Notes: generated by a model not told the origin, from the letters alone. DNA of 35,284 bases from Micrococcales bacterium UBA2037 (GCA_002333405.1 DDBH01000013.1:139571-174854), one strand, 5' to 3'; positions 14,997 to 23,588 are shown, counted from the stretch's first letter. A program made the numbers and translations.

Positions 14997-16132
14997 GCCT
15001 TTTAGAATCAACAAGTAAAGGTTTCGAGGAGCTCTTTGGCTATAAGCCGGTAGGTGTTTGGTCGGCCCCTGGCCGAGCGAACCTGATCGGCGAACACACC
15101 GACTACAACAACGGTTTTGTATTTCCATTTGGAATTGACCGCCGAACCTACGCGGCCATGGCTCCAAGAAACGACAACCGTTGTCGAGTGGGAACATCAC
15201 TCGGTGGAGCGCTAGTGGAGATTGAACTGTCGCATCAGAAGCCAGAGGGCCTGGACTGGGCTCTCTATCCGCTCGGAGTTGCTTGGGTAATGCGTCAGAA
15301 GATGACTGGCGGCTTTGACCTGTATCTGGATTCCGATGTTCCTGTTGGGGCTGGGCTTTCGTCTTCGGCCGCAGTTGAGTGCGCAGTGGCAATTGCGATT
15401 GATGAAATTTGGGAACAGGGCAACTCGAAGAAGGAGCTGGCATTGATCTGCCAGAAAGCAGAGAACGAAGTTGCTGGCGCACCAACCGGAATCATGGACC
15501 AGACCGCCTCAATGCTGGCCGAAACTGACGCGGCGGTTCTGATTGACTGCAAATCTTTGGACACCGAAGTAATCGAACTTGGACTGGGTAAGCGCGACCT
15601 AGTTGTTGCCGTTATCGACACCCAAGTGTCTCACCGTCATTCAGATGGCGGCTATCGCTCCAGGCGTGATGCTTGTGAACTTGGAGCGAAGACCATGGGC
15701 GTTGAATCCCTCAGAGAGCTGGCAGAGGCCGACCTGCCTAGCGCCCGGGAAAAACTTGATGATCTCACCTATCGCAGAGTCCGTCACGTAGTAACCGAAA
15801 ATCAGAGAGTTCTCGACACCGTTGACGCCTTGAAGGCCGGTGAGCTAGAGAAACTGGGGCCACTGTTTTTGGCATCACACGCATCGATGCGCGATGACTT
15901 CGAGATCTCGGTTCCAGAGCTTGATCTTGCGGTAGAGACAGCCATGGAAAATGGGGCGATTGCCTCAAGAATGACCGGTGGTGGTTTTGGCGGTGCTGCG
16001 ATCGCACTGATTGCCAAAGATCAACTTGCGAACCTCGAGCAAGCGGTGCTGGCGGCTTTTGAAGCAGCTGGTTTTGGTCAGCCAAGAGTTTTCGCTGTTT
16101 CAGCGAGCGCCGGAGCTAAGCGCGAGAGCTAG
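14993..16132 (+). CDS. galK: Galactokinase
   Basis: This 379-residue GHMP kinase phosphorylates galactose at C1 with ATP. The galactokinase signature GRANLIGEHTDYNNG lies at residues 27-41. The ATP-binding GHMP motif VPVGAGLSSSAAVE lies near 116-129, GIMDQTASM carries the catalytic Asp, and the C-terminal glycine loop is MTGGGFGGAAIALI. Length is normal. It is translationally coupled to galT. Its TAG stop shares CTAG with the convergent pncA stop. Confidence 0.96.
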   Translation: MSLLESTSKGFEELFGYKPVGVWSAPGRANLIGEHTDYNNGFVFPFGIDRRTYAAMAPRNDNRCRVGTSLGGALVEIELSHQKPEGLDWALYPLGVAWVMRQKMTGGFDLYLDSDVPVGAGLSSSAAVECAVAIAIDEIWEQGNSKKELALICQKAENEVAGAPTGIMDQTASMLAETDAAVLIDCKSLDTEVIELGLGKRDLVVAVIDTQVSHRHSDGGYRSRRDACELGAKTMGVESLRELAEADLPSAREKLDDLTYRRVRHVVTENQRVLDTVDALKAGELEKLGPLFLASHASMRDDFEISVPELDLAVETAMENGAIASRMTGGGFGGAAIALIAKDQLANLEQAVLAAFEAAGFGQPRVFAVSASAGAKRES

Positions 16133-16713
16133 GCAACTGGCGAGACCTCGATGCCCTGATCAACCATTTCATCGATGGCTTGCTCGGTGGACTCCTGTGA
16201 TACTCCGGCAGTCAGTCCGGTAATTACCCGCACTGAAAACCCGAGCCGGTTGGCGTCCAAGGCAGAAGCTCGCACACAGTAGTCGGTGGCAATACCCACC
16301 ACGTCTACTTCAGTTATTTCAAGCTTTTGCAGAAGAGCTTGGAAATCAGTTCCGGACTCATCTGCTCCCTCAAAGATTGAGTAGCCGTGTTGGCCCTGCC
16401 CCTTCTTGATGTGGATATCAATAAGGCTGGTATCTAGGTTGGGGTGATACTGGCTACCCGCGGTGTCCGCGATGCAGTGCAGCGGCCAGGTGTTCACAAA
16501 ATCTGGCTGATTGCCAGCGGCAGGAAAGTGGCCACCGTTTTCGCTGTCTGGTGTGTGCCAGTCCCTGGATGCAATCACGAAATCGTAGTTTGACTTGTTT
16601 TGCTTTAGATGCGCGGTGATTCTGGATGCCGCGGCAGCGCCGCCTGTGCATGCCAGCGCTCCGCCCTCACAGAAGTCGTTCTGGACATCGATTACCAAAA
16701 TAGCCTTGGCCAT
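16129..16713 (-). CDS. pncA: Nicotinamidase / isochorismatase-family hydrolase
   Basis: This 194-residue protein likely deamidates nicotinamide to nicotinate for NAD salvage. The catalytic triad is visible: Asp9 in VIDVQNDF, Lys104 in HIKKGQ, and the nucleophile Cys146 in ATDYCVRAS. The metal site is Asp51-x-His53 in SRDWH plus His62 in GGHFP, which separates nicotinamidases from plain isochorismatases. A good GGTGGGAG ribosome binding site precedes the ATG. It lies 8 nt after dacB in the same direction, so the two probably share a transcript. Confidence 0.92.
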   Translation of the reverse strand: MAKAILVIDVQNDFCEGGALACTGGAAAASRITAHLKQNKSNYDFVIASRDWHTPDSENGGHFPAAGNQPDFVNTWPLHCIADTAGSQYHPNLDTSLIDIHIKKGQGQHGYSIFEGADESGTDFQALLQKLEITEVDVVGIATDYCVRASALDANRLGFSVRVITGLTAGVSQESTEQAIDEMVDQGIEVSPVA

Positions 16714-16721
16714 ACTCCCAC

Positions 16722-18098
16722 CTACCTATTCACCAAGTCAGCACCACAGGCGTAAAAGCCCATGACGAGATCGTCCATTGCTTCGCGGTTCGCTGTTGTT
16801 ACATCCCCGAGGTTGTAAACGGTGAACCGCAGCCTGGTCTGATCCGGTGAAACCAAGAAACCAGCAAGCGTGTAGCCAGTTCTGATCCAACCGGTCTTTG
16901 CGGTAATGCTTCCGACAGCATCCTCGAAGCGATAGCTAAGAGAACCGGGGGTTCCGGAGACCGGCATGCCGCCCAGAATCACCTCAAAGTCTCCGTATCC
17001 CTCATCTATTAGCGCCAACAGCTCATTGACCTGATTAGGAGCAACCTGGTTGTATTTGGATAGGCCAGAGCCGTCCTCGACTTTTAGACCGGTGAGATCT
17101 AGGCCGGTGTTTTTCAGGGCAGTTGTGTATGACTTGGTTAGCGAATCAAACGAACCATCTAGCCCAGTGTCCAAAGAAACCAGCCTTGCCAATGCTTCTG
17201 CCAGGGTGTTATCGCTCACCACCAGCATGTAGTCAATCCACTCGCTGATTGGCCGTGACTTCACGCTCGCGATTTGAATTGCATCCGGAGGGGTGAGTCC
17301 CTTGCTAATAACCGCATCTAGAGCAGTCTCTCCAAGGGATTCCTGGAACCAGGTTCCCGCCTGCTGCACCGGGTCGGTGGAACGTGGTGAATCCTTTGCA
17401 GCTGGTTTTTCCCGGTCACCGTCCACCTGCAGTGCCGAAACTGGAGACATGTAGCCATTTGAGAGACCACGCAAATCCCAAACGCTTTGATACTCACCGC
17501 TATCGGTGCCATAGAGCGAACTGTCCAACACAATCTCAGAGACTGGAACACCGGCGAGGAAAGCGGTCGCCTGCTTGGCGAGGTCTGCCAACTTTGGTGC
17601 CTTTTTATAAACCGATTCCTTGTTTATCGCGGTCCTTGACAGCGTCACGTCTCCTGCCCCGACCAAATAGATCTTGGACGGGTCTGCTGCATCCTGATAA
17701 ACCCTGGTTGTCACCTGGTAACCAGGCCCCAGTGTTTCAAGTGCAGCAGCGGCAGTGAACAGTTTCATGACAGAAGCTGCCCTGGCTGGAATGTCACTGG
17801 AACGATCAAAAAGGACCTGCTCAGTTTCGGTGTCAATCACCTGAGCCTGAAGCGACAAAATCCCGTCAGCTGCCTCAAGCTCAGCAACAGAGCACTCGAT
17901 GACTTCGGGCTCCGAGGCGGTTTCAACAGCGCTGGGCTCTGGAGCGGCTGAGACGGTTGCATCTGGCAGTGCCGAGGCAGTTGCTGCAGTTTCTGATTCT
18001 GCGCCGTTAGAACCGCTTAGAGGACCTAAAAACAGCAGGGTAAGCGCAAGGGAGCCTGCAACCAGACCGGAACCGACTCCGATTAGCACTTGTTTCAT
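16722..18098 (-). CDS. dacB: D-alanyl-D-alanine carboxypeptidase/endopeptidase (PBP4 type, S13)
   Basis: This 458-residue peptidoglycan hydrolase acts outside the membrane. It has an N-terminal signal or anchor helix (residues 3-28) and an Ala/Glu/Ser-rich low-complexity linker to about residue 65. The penicillin-binding domain follows with Ser109-Val-Met-Lys112 (SxxK), Ser295-Asp-Asn297 (SxN) and Lys401-Thr-Gly403 (KTG). The large insert between SxxK and SxN is typical of the DacB/S13 class. It would trim or cut peptide side chains in the wall. The ATG is only 22 bp from the divergent copC-like start. The gene leads into pncA. Confidence 0.93.
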   Translation of the reverse strand: MKQVLIGVGSGLVAGSLALTLLFLGPLSGSNGAESETAATASALPDATVSAAPEPSAVETASEPEVIECSVAELEAADGILSLQAQVIDTETEQVLFDRSSDIPARAASVMKLFTAAAALETLGPGYQVTTRVYQDAADPSKIYLVGAGDVTLSRTAINKESVYKKAPKLADLAKQATAFLAGVPVSEIVLDSSLYGTDSGEYQSVWDLRGLSNGYMSPVSALQVDGDREKPAAKDSPRSTDPVQQAGTWFQESLGETALDAVISKGLTPPDAIQIASVKSRPISEWIDYMLVVSDNTLAEALARLVSLDTGLDGSFDSLTKSYTTALKNTGLDLTGLKVEDGSGLSKYNQVAPNQVNELLALIDEGYGDFEVILGGMPVSGTPGSLSYRFEDAVGSITAKTGWIRTGYTLAGFLVSPDQTRLRFTVYNLGDVTTANREAMDDLVMGFYACGADLVNR

Positions 18099-18104
18099 GA
18101 CACC

Positions 18105-18114
18105 TGCCTATGCT
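18105..18114. promoter_or_regulatory. Overlapping divergent -10 boxes (copC-like and dacB)
   Basis: TATGCT at 18109-18114 ends 7 nt before the ATG of the copC-like gene. On the other strand TAGGCA (18105-18110) ends 7 nt before the dacB ATG. The dacB box lacks the final T and is weaker. The whole divergent control region is only 22 bp. Confidence 0.4.
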
Positions 18115-18120
18115 TTACCC

Positions 18121-18687
18121 ATGAAGTTTAGATTGTTCGCGGCATCAGTGCTATTTGGGCTAGTTTTTGGCACTCCTGCAATTGCTCACGAGCAGCTCGT
18201 GGACCAGCAGCCAACCCCGGGTCAGCAGCTTGAAGCCGGGGTTGTTGAAATCCTGCTTGATTTCAGCGACGACCTTATAGAACTTGAAGATGCGGCTGGT
18301 TCCGAAATCGTCATTCTGGATGCATCAGGCAACCCGGTCAATAACGGCTGTGCCGTTATCGATGGCCGCAGGGCAATCGCCAAAGCGGACATCGATCAAG
18401 CTGGCAGCTATCAGGTTGGCTGGCGGGTTGTCTCCGGAGACGGACACCCAATATCTGGAAGCTTCAGCTTTGAAGTGACTAACGATTCCGGTTACGTGGC
18501 AGACCCGAACTACATTTTTACCGATTGTGCTAATCCGTATAACCCGGAAACCACGTCGATTCCAGCTGAAAGTCCGCAGTATCTTTACTGGCTGCTGTGG
18601 GCATCACTGCCGATTGCAGCGCTTGCCCTGTTTCTAGTGCTTAGGCCCAGAAAATCTTCTCCCAATAAGGCTGACGACCAAAAATAA
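18121..18687 (+). CDS. CopC-domain protein with C-terminal membrane anchor
   Basis: This 188-residue protein has a signal peptide of 22 residues (ending AIA), which places His23 at the mature N-terminus, the usual Cu(II) ligand of CopC proteins (HEQLVDQQPTPG). The beta-barrel ends with SGDGHPISGSFSFEV, containing the conserved Asp-x-His. A single membrane helix follows (about residues 158-178) and then a basic tail. It is likely an extracytoplasmic copper-binding protein. A CopD/YcnJ permease and a YcnI partner are not adjacent. The ATG at 18121 is chosen because it starts the signal peptide; the frame is open further upstream only as antisense of dacB. Confidence 0.85.
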   Translation: MKFRLFAASVLFGLVFGTPAIAHEQLVDQQPTPGQQLEAGVVEILLDFSDDLIELEDAAGSEIVILDASGNPVNNGCAVIDGRRAIAKADIDQAGSYQVGWRVVSGDGHPISGSFSFEVTNDSGYVADPNYIFTDCANPYNPETTSIPAESPQYLYWLLWASLPIAALALFLVLRPRKSSPNKADDQK

Positions 18688-18996
18688 ACAGGCGAAGCCT
18701 AAGACCTCAAGCACAAAGTCAAACCGATTGCCAAGCGGCGCACTGGTAATCGAATAGGCAACATCTAATGCCTGAGAGTTCATCAGGGAAGCGATTGTGG
18801 AAACCAGTAGCAGCTTGATTGGAATGGCTGGCTTTGAAATCCTGCTGCCACTCCATGCCGTTAGCGCACTAAGCAGCAAACTAAGACCCCAACCAATAAT
18901 CATTAGGTTCAGATTTGGGTGGTAAAGGTATTGAACCCCGAACAGCACTGCTGAAACCAGCAGCCAGTAGAGACTTTGCTGCAATGCTTTACTCAA
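18634..18996 (-). CDS. Small four-helix membrane protein of unknown function
   Basis: This 120-residue protein has four strongly hydrophobic segments (residues about 9-25, 31-46, 60-75, 95-112) and a basic C-terminus (GRRFSGPKH). I recognise no family. It starts at a TTG 9 bp before the end of the upstream trkA. A TTAGGC sequence containing the trkA stop codon lies 7 nt before this TTG. Its last 54 bp overlap the end of the convergent copC-like gene, the longest overlap in the window, so the C-terminus could be mis-assigned if the reading frame is disturbed. Confidence 0.62.
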   Translation of the reverse strand: MSKALQQSLYWLLVSAVLFGVQYLYHPNLNLMIIGWGLSLLLSALTAWSGSRISKPAIPIKLLLVSTIASLMNSQALDVAYSITSAPLGNRFDFVLEVLGFACLFLVVSLIGRRFSGPKH

Positions 18997-19004
18997 ACCC
19001 AGGC

Positions 19005-19685
19005 CTAAATTACCTGGCAGAACTTATCGAGCGGTTCGACCTGGCCAGCCACAATAATTTGATCACCGGCGTGCAGAACAGTGTCAGGGAAGGCTGGCTT
19101 GTACTCGCCGTCGCCCTTGGTGATCGCAACCACAGTCACACCGTAATTGGAGCGAATCTTCAAATCGGCCAGGGTTTGGTCATTGAATGACTCTGGCACT
19201 AGCGCCTTGACCATCACGAAGTCATTGTCGATTGGCACGTAGTCGAGCGATTCACCGGAGACCATGTGGGCAACTCGCTTGCCCATTTCATACTCTGGGA
19301 AAACCACGTGGTGAGCACCGAGCTGCTCCAAGATTCGACCGTGTGATTGTGAGTTTGCTTTGGCCCAAACATTTGGAACCCCAAGCTGCAGTAGCAGCGA
19401 GGTGGTCAGGATGCTGGCTTCAATATCAGCACCGATGGCAACAACTGCTGCATCGAACTCTCCGATGCCCAACTCGCTAAGAACTGCCTCGTCGGTGGTG
19501 TCCGCCTTTACCGTGTGAGTTAGCTCATGTGACATTTGCTGAACTAGGCGTTCGTCAGTGTCAACACCGAGCACCTCATGGCCGGTGCGCATCAGCTCTC
19601 GGGCAAGCGATGAACCAAATCTTCCCATGCCGATCACGATCACGTTGGTGTGCAGTACGCGGCGCTTTGCCTTGTCTTTAGCCAA
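19005..19685 (-). CDS. ktrA: K+ uptake regulatory subunit TrkA/KtrA (RCK domains)
   Basis: This 226-residue cytoplasmic gating ring subunit has an RCK N-terminal nucleotide-binding domain (VIVIGMGRFGSSLAREL near residues 16-32, VDTDERLV, ADTTDEAVL). A RCK-C domain follows at about residues 145-226 (LVPESFNDQTLADL, HAGDQIIVAG). It binds ADP/ATP or NAD(H) and controls the adjacent KtrB/TrkH channel. The TTG start has AAAGGAAAGG upstream and overlaps the ktrB end by 8 bp, so the pair is translationally coupled. Confidence 0.93.
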   Translation of the reverse strand: MAKDKAKRRVLHTNVIVIGMGRFGSSLARELMRTGHEVLGVDTDERLVQQMSHELTHTVKADTTDEAVLSELGIGEFDAAVVAIGADIEASILTTSLLLQLGVPNVWAKANSQSHGRILEQLGAHHVVFPEYEMGKRVAHMVSGESLDYVPIDNDFVMVKALVPESFNDQTLADLKIRSNYGVTVVAITKGDGEYKPAFPDTVLHAGDQIIVAGQVEPLDKFCQVI

Positions 19686-21045
19686 TTAGGGGCCTTTCCT
19701 TTGGTAATTCATAGTGCCTCTTCGTGACACGAAGAGCAAGTGCTGAGGCCACGACAACCGGCCCGATTCTTCCAACAAACATCAAAAACGCCAGCCAGAT
19801 TTGGTGGAAGGCTGGCAGGTCGGCAGTGATGCCAGTGGACAGTCCAACAGTGGCCGCGGCAGAAATCACATCAAACAAGATCTCATCGAGACTGAAATCG
19901 GTAGTTGCTGCAAACAACAGCGTGGTTAGCAAGATTGCCGTTGCGCTGAGTGCAACCAGCGTCAGCGCCTGGCGCTGAATAGAGCGAGGCAACCTTCGGT
20001 TTCCCACGTTCACCGCAGTTTCACCGCGAATTTCGGTGTAGATGATGAAGATCAAAACCGCGATTGTGGTGACCTTGATGCCACCGGCTGTTGAGGCAGA
20101 GCCACCACCTATGAACATCAGCAGGTCAATGCCAAGCCAGCTGGCTGGGTCCATAGCGGAAATGTCTAGCGAGTTGAAACCACCGGAGCGAGGCATGATC
20201 GAGGTGAAGAAGGTGTTGACTAGCTTGTCCCAGGTGTTCAGGCCACCCAAGGTTCCAGGGTTGTTCCACTCAATCGCACCAATAAACAGCGCTCCAAGAA
20301 CAATCAGCGAAACCGTCATCCAGAGCGTGAGCCTGGTGTGTAGAGAGAAACGCTTTGCCTTGCCACCCGGCTGCAAACGCAGGCGCCAGATCCGCTCGTG
20401 CAGCTCAATCAGAACCGGGAAACCTAAGCCACCGACCACAACCGCGAGCATCACCGGGGCGATGAAGAACATGTCCTGGTTGAAGCCAGTCATGCTGTCG
20501 GTGTAAAGCGAGAAGCCACCGTTGTTGAATGCCGAAATTGCATGGAAGGTTCCATGCCAAATTGACTGGAATACACCTTCGTCGTAACTGAAGTGAAGTC
20601 GGAGGCTCAGGTAGGTCGCCAGAACTAGTTCAAAACCGAAGTAAACAATCAGGATTCGGCTAAGGAGCTTTGGAAGGCTATCTGCTCCCACTATTTTTGC
20701 CTCGGACAAAGTGTTCAGGCGATCGCGGAGACTGATGCGCCCAGAGATCAAAAGACCCAGCAAGGTTGCAAAGGAAACGATTCCCAGCCCACCGAGCTGA
20801 ATTAGCACCATGATGACCAGTTGACCAAAACCAGACCAGTGAGTGGCAGTGTCTACAACAGTCAACCCGGTAATACAAACAGCAGACACTGCTGTGAAAA
20901 ATGCCGCCACAACACTGGTTGAGTTTCCGGGCGCAGTAGCGAAAGGGAGCAAAAGTAACAGGGTGCCAATAATCGAGGCAGCACCGAACGCAAATACCAC
21001 GATCTGTGTTGGGTGCATGGATCGCTTGCGACCTTGTTGGTTCAC
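19678..21045 (-). CDS. ktrB: TrkH/KtrB-family potassium transporter
   Basis: This 455-residue membrane protein has four M1-P-M2 repeats. The filter or pore-loop sequences are VCITGLTVVDT, AFNNGGFSLY, PRSGGFNSLD and ATVGLSTGI, each with the conserved central Gly. It imports K+ in complex with the downstream KtrA. The GTG start at 21045 has no Shine-Dalgarno, but a TAGGCT box ends 7 nt upstream, suggesting leaderless initiation. Confidence 0.93.
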   Translation of the reverse strand: MNQQGRKRSMHPTQIVVFAFGAASIIGTLLLLLPFATAPGNSTSVVAAFFTAVSAVCITGLTVVDTATHWSGFGQLVIMVLIQLGGLGIVSFATLLGLLISGRISLRDRLNTLSEAKIVGADSLPKLLSRILIVYFGFELVLATYLSLRLHFSYDEGVFQSIWHGTFHAISAFNNGGFSLYTDSMTGFNQDMFFIAPVMLAVVVGGLGFPVLIELHERIWRLRLQPGGKAKRFSLHTRLTLWMTVSLIVLGALFIGAIEWNNPGTLGGLNTWDKLVNTFFTSIMPRSGGFNSLDISAMDPASWLGIDLLMFIGGGSASTAGGIKVTTIAVLIFIIYTEIRGETAVNVGNRRLPRSIQRQALTLVALSATAILLTTLLFAATTDFSLDEILFDVISAAATVGLSTGITADLPAFHQIWLAFLMFVGRIGPVVVASALALRVTKRHYELPKERPLIG

Positions 21046-21051
21046 GTAATT

Positions 21052-21057
21052 AGCCTA
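21052..21057 (-). promoter_or_regulatory. -10 box of ktrB
   Basis: On the minus strand this reads TAGGCT, 7 nt from its last base to the GTG start at 21045. It is identical to the box of the EamA gene at 955. It predicts a leaderless ktrBA transcript. Confidence 0.5.
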
Positions 21058-21105
21058 CGCCTCCAAATAGAAAACCTACACAACTCCAAAAACACTACAC
21101 CGCAT

Positions 21106-21111
21106 TAGTCT
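21106..21111 (+). promoter_or_regulatory. -10 box of the DCC gene
   Basis: TAGTCT ends 7 nt before the ATG at 21118, with no ribosome binding site between. Leaderless initiation is likely. Confidence 0.5.
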
Positions 21112-21117
21112 TATTGC

Positions 21118-21492
21118 ATGAGTCAGGACCGACAACTGCTTATCTTTGATGGTGACTGCGCAATCTGCAGCACCAGCGCCAGATTGCTGCGCAAAATGAC
21201 CAGAAACAGAATTGAGATTGAGCCCTACCAGCGATTGGATCTTGCCGCTCTGAACCTCAGCGAGGAACTGACCTCAAAGGCGGTCTACTACCTTTCAGGC
21301 ACCAAAAGATACGTGGCTGCAGCTGCAATGGCACAGGTTCTGATTGAGTCCCGGACCATCTGGGCGCTTCCCGGCCAGATCATCAAGCTGCCGCTTATTA
21401 GAAACCTAGCTAAAGTCGTCTATTACAAGATCGCTGCCAATCGACATCGACTGCCCGGTGGCACTCCCGAGTGCTCAATGCCAAGAAGCTAA
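21118..21492 (+). CDS. DCC-family (DUF393) thiol-disulfide oxidoreductase-like protein
   Basis: This 124-residue protein carries the defining motif FDGDCAICS (DxDCxxC, residues 10-18) at the start of a thioredoxin-like fold, followed by ARLLRKM and a Leu-rich middle. The two Cys in the CxxC could support redox chemistry, but no substrate is established for the family. The gene's end lies against the start of dgcN, so it may be the first gene of the dgcN-dgcA transcript. Confidence 0.88.
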   Translation: MSQDRQLLIFDGDCAICSTSARLLRKMTRNRIEIEPYQRLDLAALNLSEELTSKAVYYLSGTKRYVAAAAMAQVLIESRTIWALPGQIIKLPLIRNLAKVVYYKIAANRHRLPGGTPECSMPRS

Positions 21493-21506
21493 CAACTGAG
21501 GAAACA

Positions 21507-22523
21507 TTGCAAACAATCACCCTGAAGGCCCCCTACCTGCTTTTTATTGGCTCGGAAACTGAGCCGATTTATGCAAAGACTGCCGCTGGTCTTGCCCACT
21601 GGGTCCCCGAGAAGTGCATGGGTCAGCTGTCTCTGCCTGGTGGAACTATCGATCTGGGACTTCCGAAGCATGATGTTGTTAGCGCCGCGAAAGCCGGGGC
21701 AAAATCGCTAGTTATTGGAACCTCTGCAGTTGGGGGTGCTATCCCTGCGGCTTGGATGCCGACCCTGATTCAGGCGCTGGAAAGCGGACTCGACATTGTT
21801 GCCGGTGTCCACACCAAACTAAACGAGATGCCGGAGCTGGTGGCTGCGGCCAAGGAATCTGGAGCATCCCTGGTGGATGTTCGGGTGCCGCCCAAAGATA
21901 TTCCAGTTGGCACTGGACTCAAGCGAACCGGCAAGAGACTCCTTACCGTGGGAACCGATTGTGCTCTAGGAAAGAAGTACACCGCTCTTGCAATTGCCAG
22001 AGCGATGCAGGAGCGCGGAATTGACGCTGATTTCAGGGCATCGGGGCAAACCGGCATCATGATTGCCGGAAACGGAATCCCGATTGATGCAGTGGTTGCG
22101 GACTTTCTATCCGGTGCAGCTGAATTGATTTCACCAAATAATTCAGCTGACCACTGGGACGTGATTGAGGGTCAGGGGAGCCTATTCCACCCTGGATACT
22201 CCTCTGTGAGCACTGGATTGCTAATGGGTTCACAGCCAGATGCATTTGTGGTCTGCACCGAGGCCCTCAGGACACACATCAAGGGTTGGCCAGACTTTGA
22301 ACTCCCAAGCATTCCAGCGGTGATCGATCGCACCATTGACTTAGGGAAGCAGGTGAACCCTGACATTGCCTGCGTTGGCATCAGCGTGAATACCAGCACG
22401 CTTCCCGCTCACGAGCGCGCCGCCTACCTGGAAAACCTGAGCCAGCTATACGGCCTCCCAGCGATTGACCCAATCGCAACCGGCGCTGACGCGATCATTG
22501 ACGCCCTGTTGGGTTCAGAATGA
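21507..22523 (+). CDS. dgcN: DUF1611 protein, DgcN-like
   Basis: This protein of about 338 residues has the N-terminal DUF1611 domain (PYLLFIGSETEPIYAKTAAGLAHW). The C-terminal P-loop-like domain follows, with GTDCALGKKYTALAIARA near residue 149, ASGQTGIMIAGNGIPIDAV, and EGQGSLFHPGYSSVSTGLL. The family includes DgcN, reported to N-acetylate D-glutamate, and it is normally next to DgcA as here. I prefer the TTG at 21507 because GAGGA lies just upstream and the protein then starts close to the conserved PYLLF. A GTG at 21471 would overlap the DCC gene by 22 bp. It overlaps dgcA by 4 nt. Confidence 0.82.
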   Translation: MQTITLKAPYLLFIGSETEPIYAKTAAGLAHWVPEKCMGQLSLPGGTIDLGLPKHDVVSAAKAGAKSLVIGTSAVGGAIPAAWMPTLIQALESGLDIVAGVHTKLNEMPELVAAAKESGASLVDVRVPPKDIPVGTGLKRTGKRLLTVGTDCALGKKYTALAIARAMQERGIDADFRASGQTGIMIAGNGIPIDAVVADFLSGAAELISPNNSADHWDVIEGQGSLFHPGYSSVSTGLLMGSQPDAFVVCTEALRTHIKGWPDFELPSIPAVIDRTIDLGKQVNPDIACVGISVNTSTLPAHERAAYLENLSQLYGLPAIDPIATGADAIIDALLGSE

Positions 22524-23497
22524 AAATGACGATTGAACGGAAGAACTTTCCGCTGCACTCTCCATTCGCCATCACTGGTTACACCTTTACAAACCTGAAT
22601 TCGGTTTGGGTGACACTGGAAGACCAAGGGTTTTTCGGCAGAGGCGAGGGTGTCGGCATCTACTACTTGGGTGACGACCAGGACCAGATGGTCAAGGACC
22701 TAGAGGCAATCAAGCCAGCTGTTGAAAACGGCGCAACCAGGCACGAGATCAATTCCCTAATGGCGACAAACGGGGCCAGAAATGCTCTGGACTGTGCGAT
22801 GTGGGACCTGGAGTGCAAACAAAGTAACGCCACCATTTGGGAGCTACTTGGAATTGAACCGAAGCTACTGACTACGGTTGCCACCATTGGCATTGGAACA
22901 CCGGAGCAAATGGCCGCACGGGCGCTAGAGCTCAGCGAGTTTCCAAACCTAAAGATAAAACTGAGCAATGAGCAGCCGGTAGCAAAGTTAGAGGCAATCA
23001 GAAGCGCAAGACCAGACGCCAAACTGGTTGTGGATGTGAATCAGGGCTGGAACTTCGAAGAGTTGAACGCCTTCATGCCAGATCTCAACAACCTCTCGAT
23101 TGACATGATCGAGCAGCCACTTACTCGAGGAAAAGACCAGGAACTAGCGGGCTTTGCCTCACCCATCCCACTAGGGGCTGATGAGAGCGCACTGAACCTC
23201 AGTGAGTACCAGCACGCAGCAGACCGCTACCAGGTCGTGAACATCAAACTTGATAAGTGCGGCGGCTTGACCGAGGCCCTTGAAATTGCAAGTATCGCAA
23301 CCGATGAAGGCAAAAGCCTGATGGTTGGGAACATGACCGGGACCTCGCTATCAATGGCACCGGCATATGTGATTGGTCAGTTTTGCGACTTTGTCGACAT
23401 CGACGGACCACTGTTTTTGGCAGCGGACATCGACCCCGGCCTTGATTACCTGGAAGCTGGAAAGGTCAGCATTCCCACCCCGGAAATTTGGGGTTAG
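22520..23497 (+). CDS. dgcA: Enolase-superfamily epimerase/racemase, DgcA-like
   Basis: This 325-residue enzyme of the mandelate racemase/muconate lactonizing group, dipeptide-epimerase branch, has the acid-base Lys pair in LKIKLS (Lys145, Lys147). Metal ligands are Asp172 (VDVNQGW), Glu198 (MIEQPL) and Asp221 (GADES). The opposite-face Lys is Lys243 in VNIKLDKCGG. Adjacent to dgcN it most likely acts on N-acetyl-D/L-glutamate, racemising it. An alternative is L-Ala-D/L-Glu epimerase for murein peptide recycling. It starts within the dgcN stop (ATGA overlap), so the pair is co-translated. Confidence 0.86.
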   Translation: MKMTIERKNFPLHSPFAITGYTFTNLNSVWVTLEDQGFFGRGEGVGIYYLGDDQDQMVKDLEAIKPAVENGATRHEINSLMATNGARNALDCAMWDLECKQSNATIWELLGIEPKLLTTVATIGIGTPEQMAARALELSEFPNLKIKLSNEQPVAKLEAIRSARPDAKLVVDVNQGWNFEELNAFMPDLNNLSIDMIEQPLTRGKDQELAGFASPIPLGADESALNLSEYQHAADRYQVVNIKLDKCGGLTEALEIASIATDEGKSLMVGNMTGTSLSMAPAYVIGQFCDFVDIDGPLFLAADIDPGLDYLEAGKVSIPTPEIWG

Positions 23498-23560
23498 CCC
23501 TTTTTGCTAAAGCCTAACAAAGCACCAAAAATCTGATTAGAGTTGTCTCTAGTCAAAAAC

Positions 23561-23574
23561 TGTAAGCGATTACA
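23561..23574. promoter_or_regulatory. LacI/CcpA-type operator upstream of sucrose phosphorylase
   Basis: TGTAAGCGATTACA fits every position of the catabolite-responsive or LacI-family consensus TGWAANCGNTNWCA, including the central CG and the TGTAA/TTACA arms. It lies 14 bp before the start of the sucrose phosphorylase gene, where a bound repressor would block transcription. No LacI-family gene is in the window, so the regulator must be encoded elsewhere. Confidence 0.65.
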
Positions 23575-23588
23575 CAAGCAGGGGATTT

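Noticed and set aside
14808..15485. 225-codon minus-strand open frame opposite galT/galK
   Set aside because: It has a low-complexity Ser/Arg/Pro-rich translation and overlaps two well-supported genes; a shadow frame.
17899..18120. N-terminal extension of the CopC-like frame
   Set aside because: It is antisense to dacB; the signal peptide begins at 18121.
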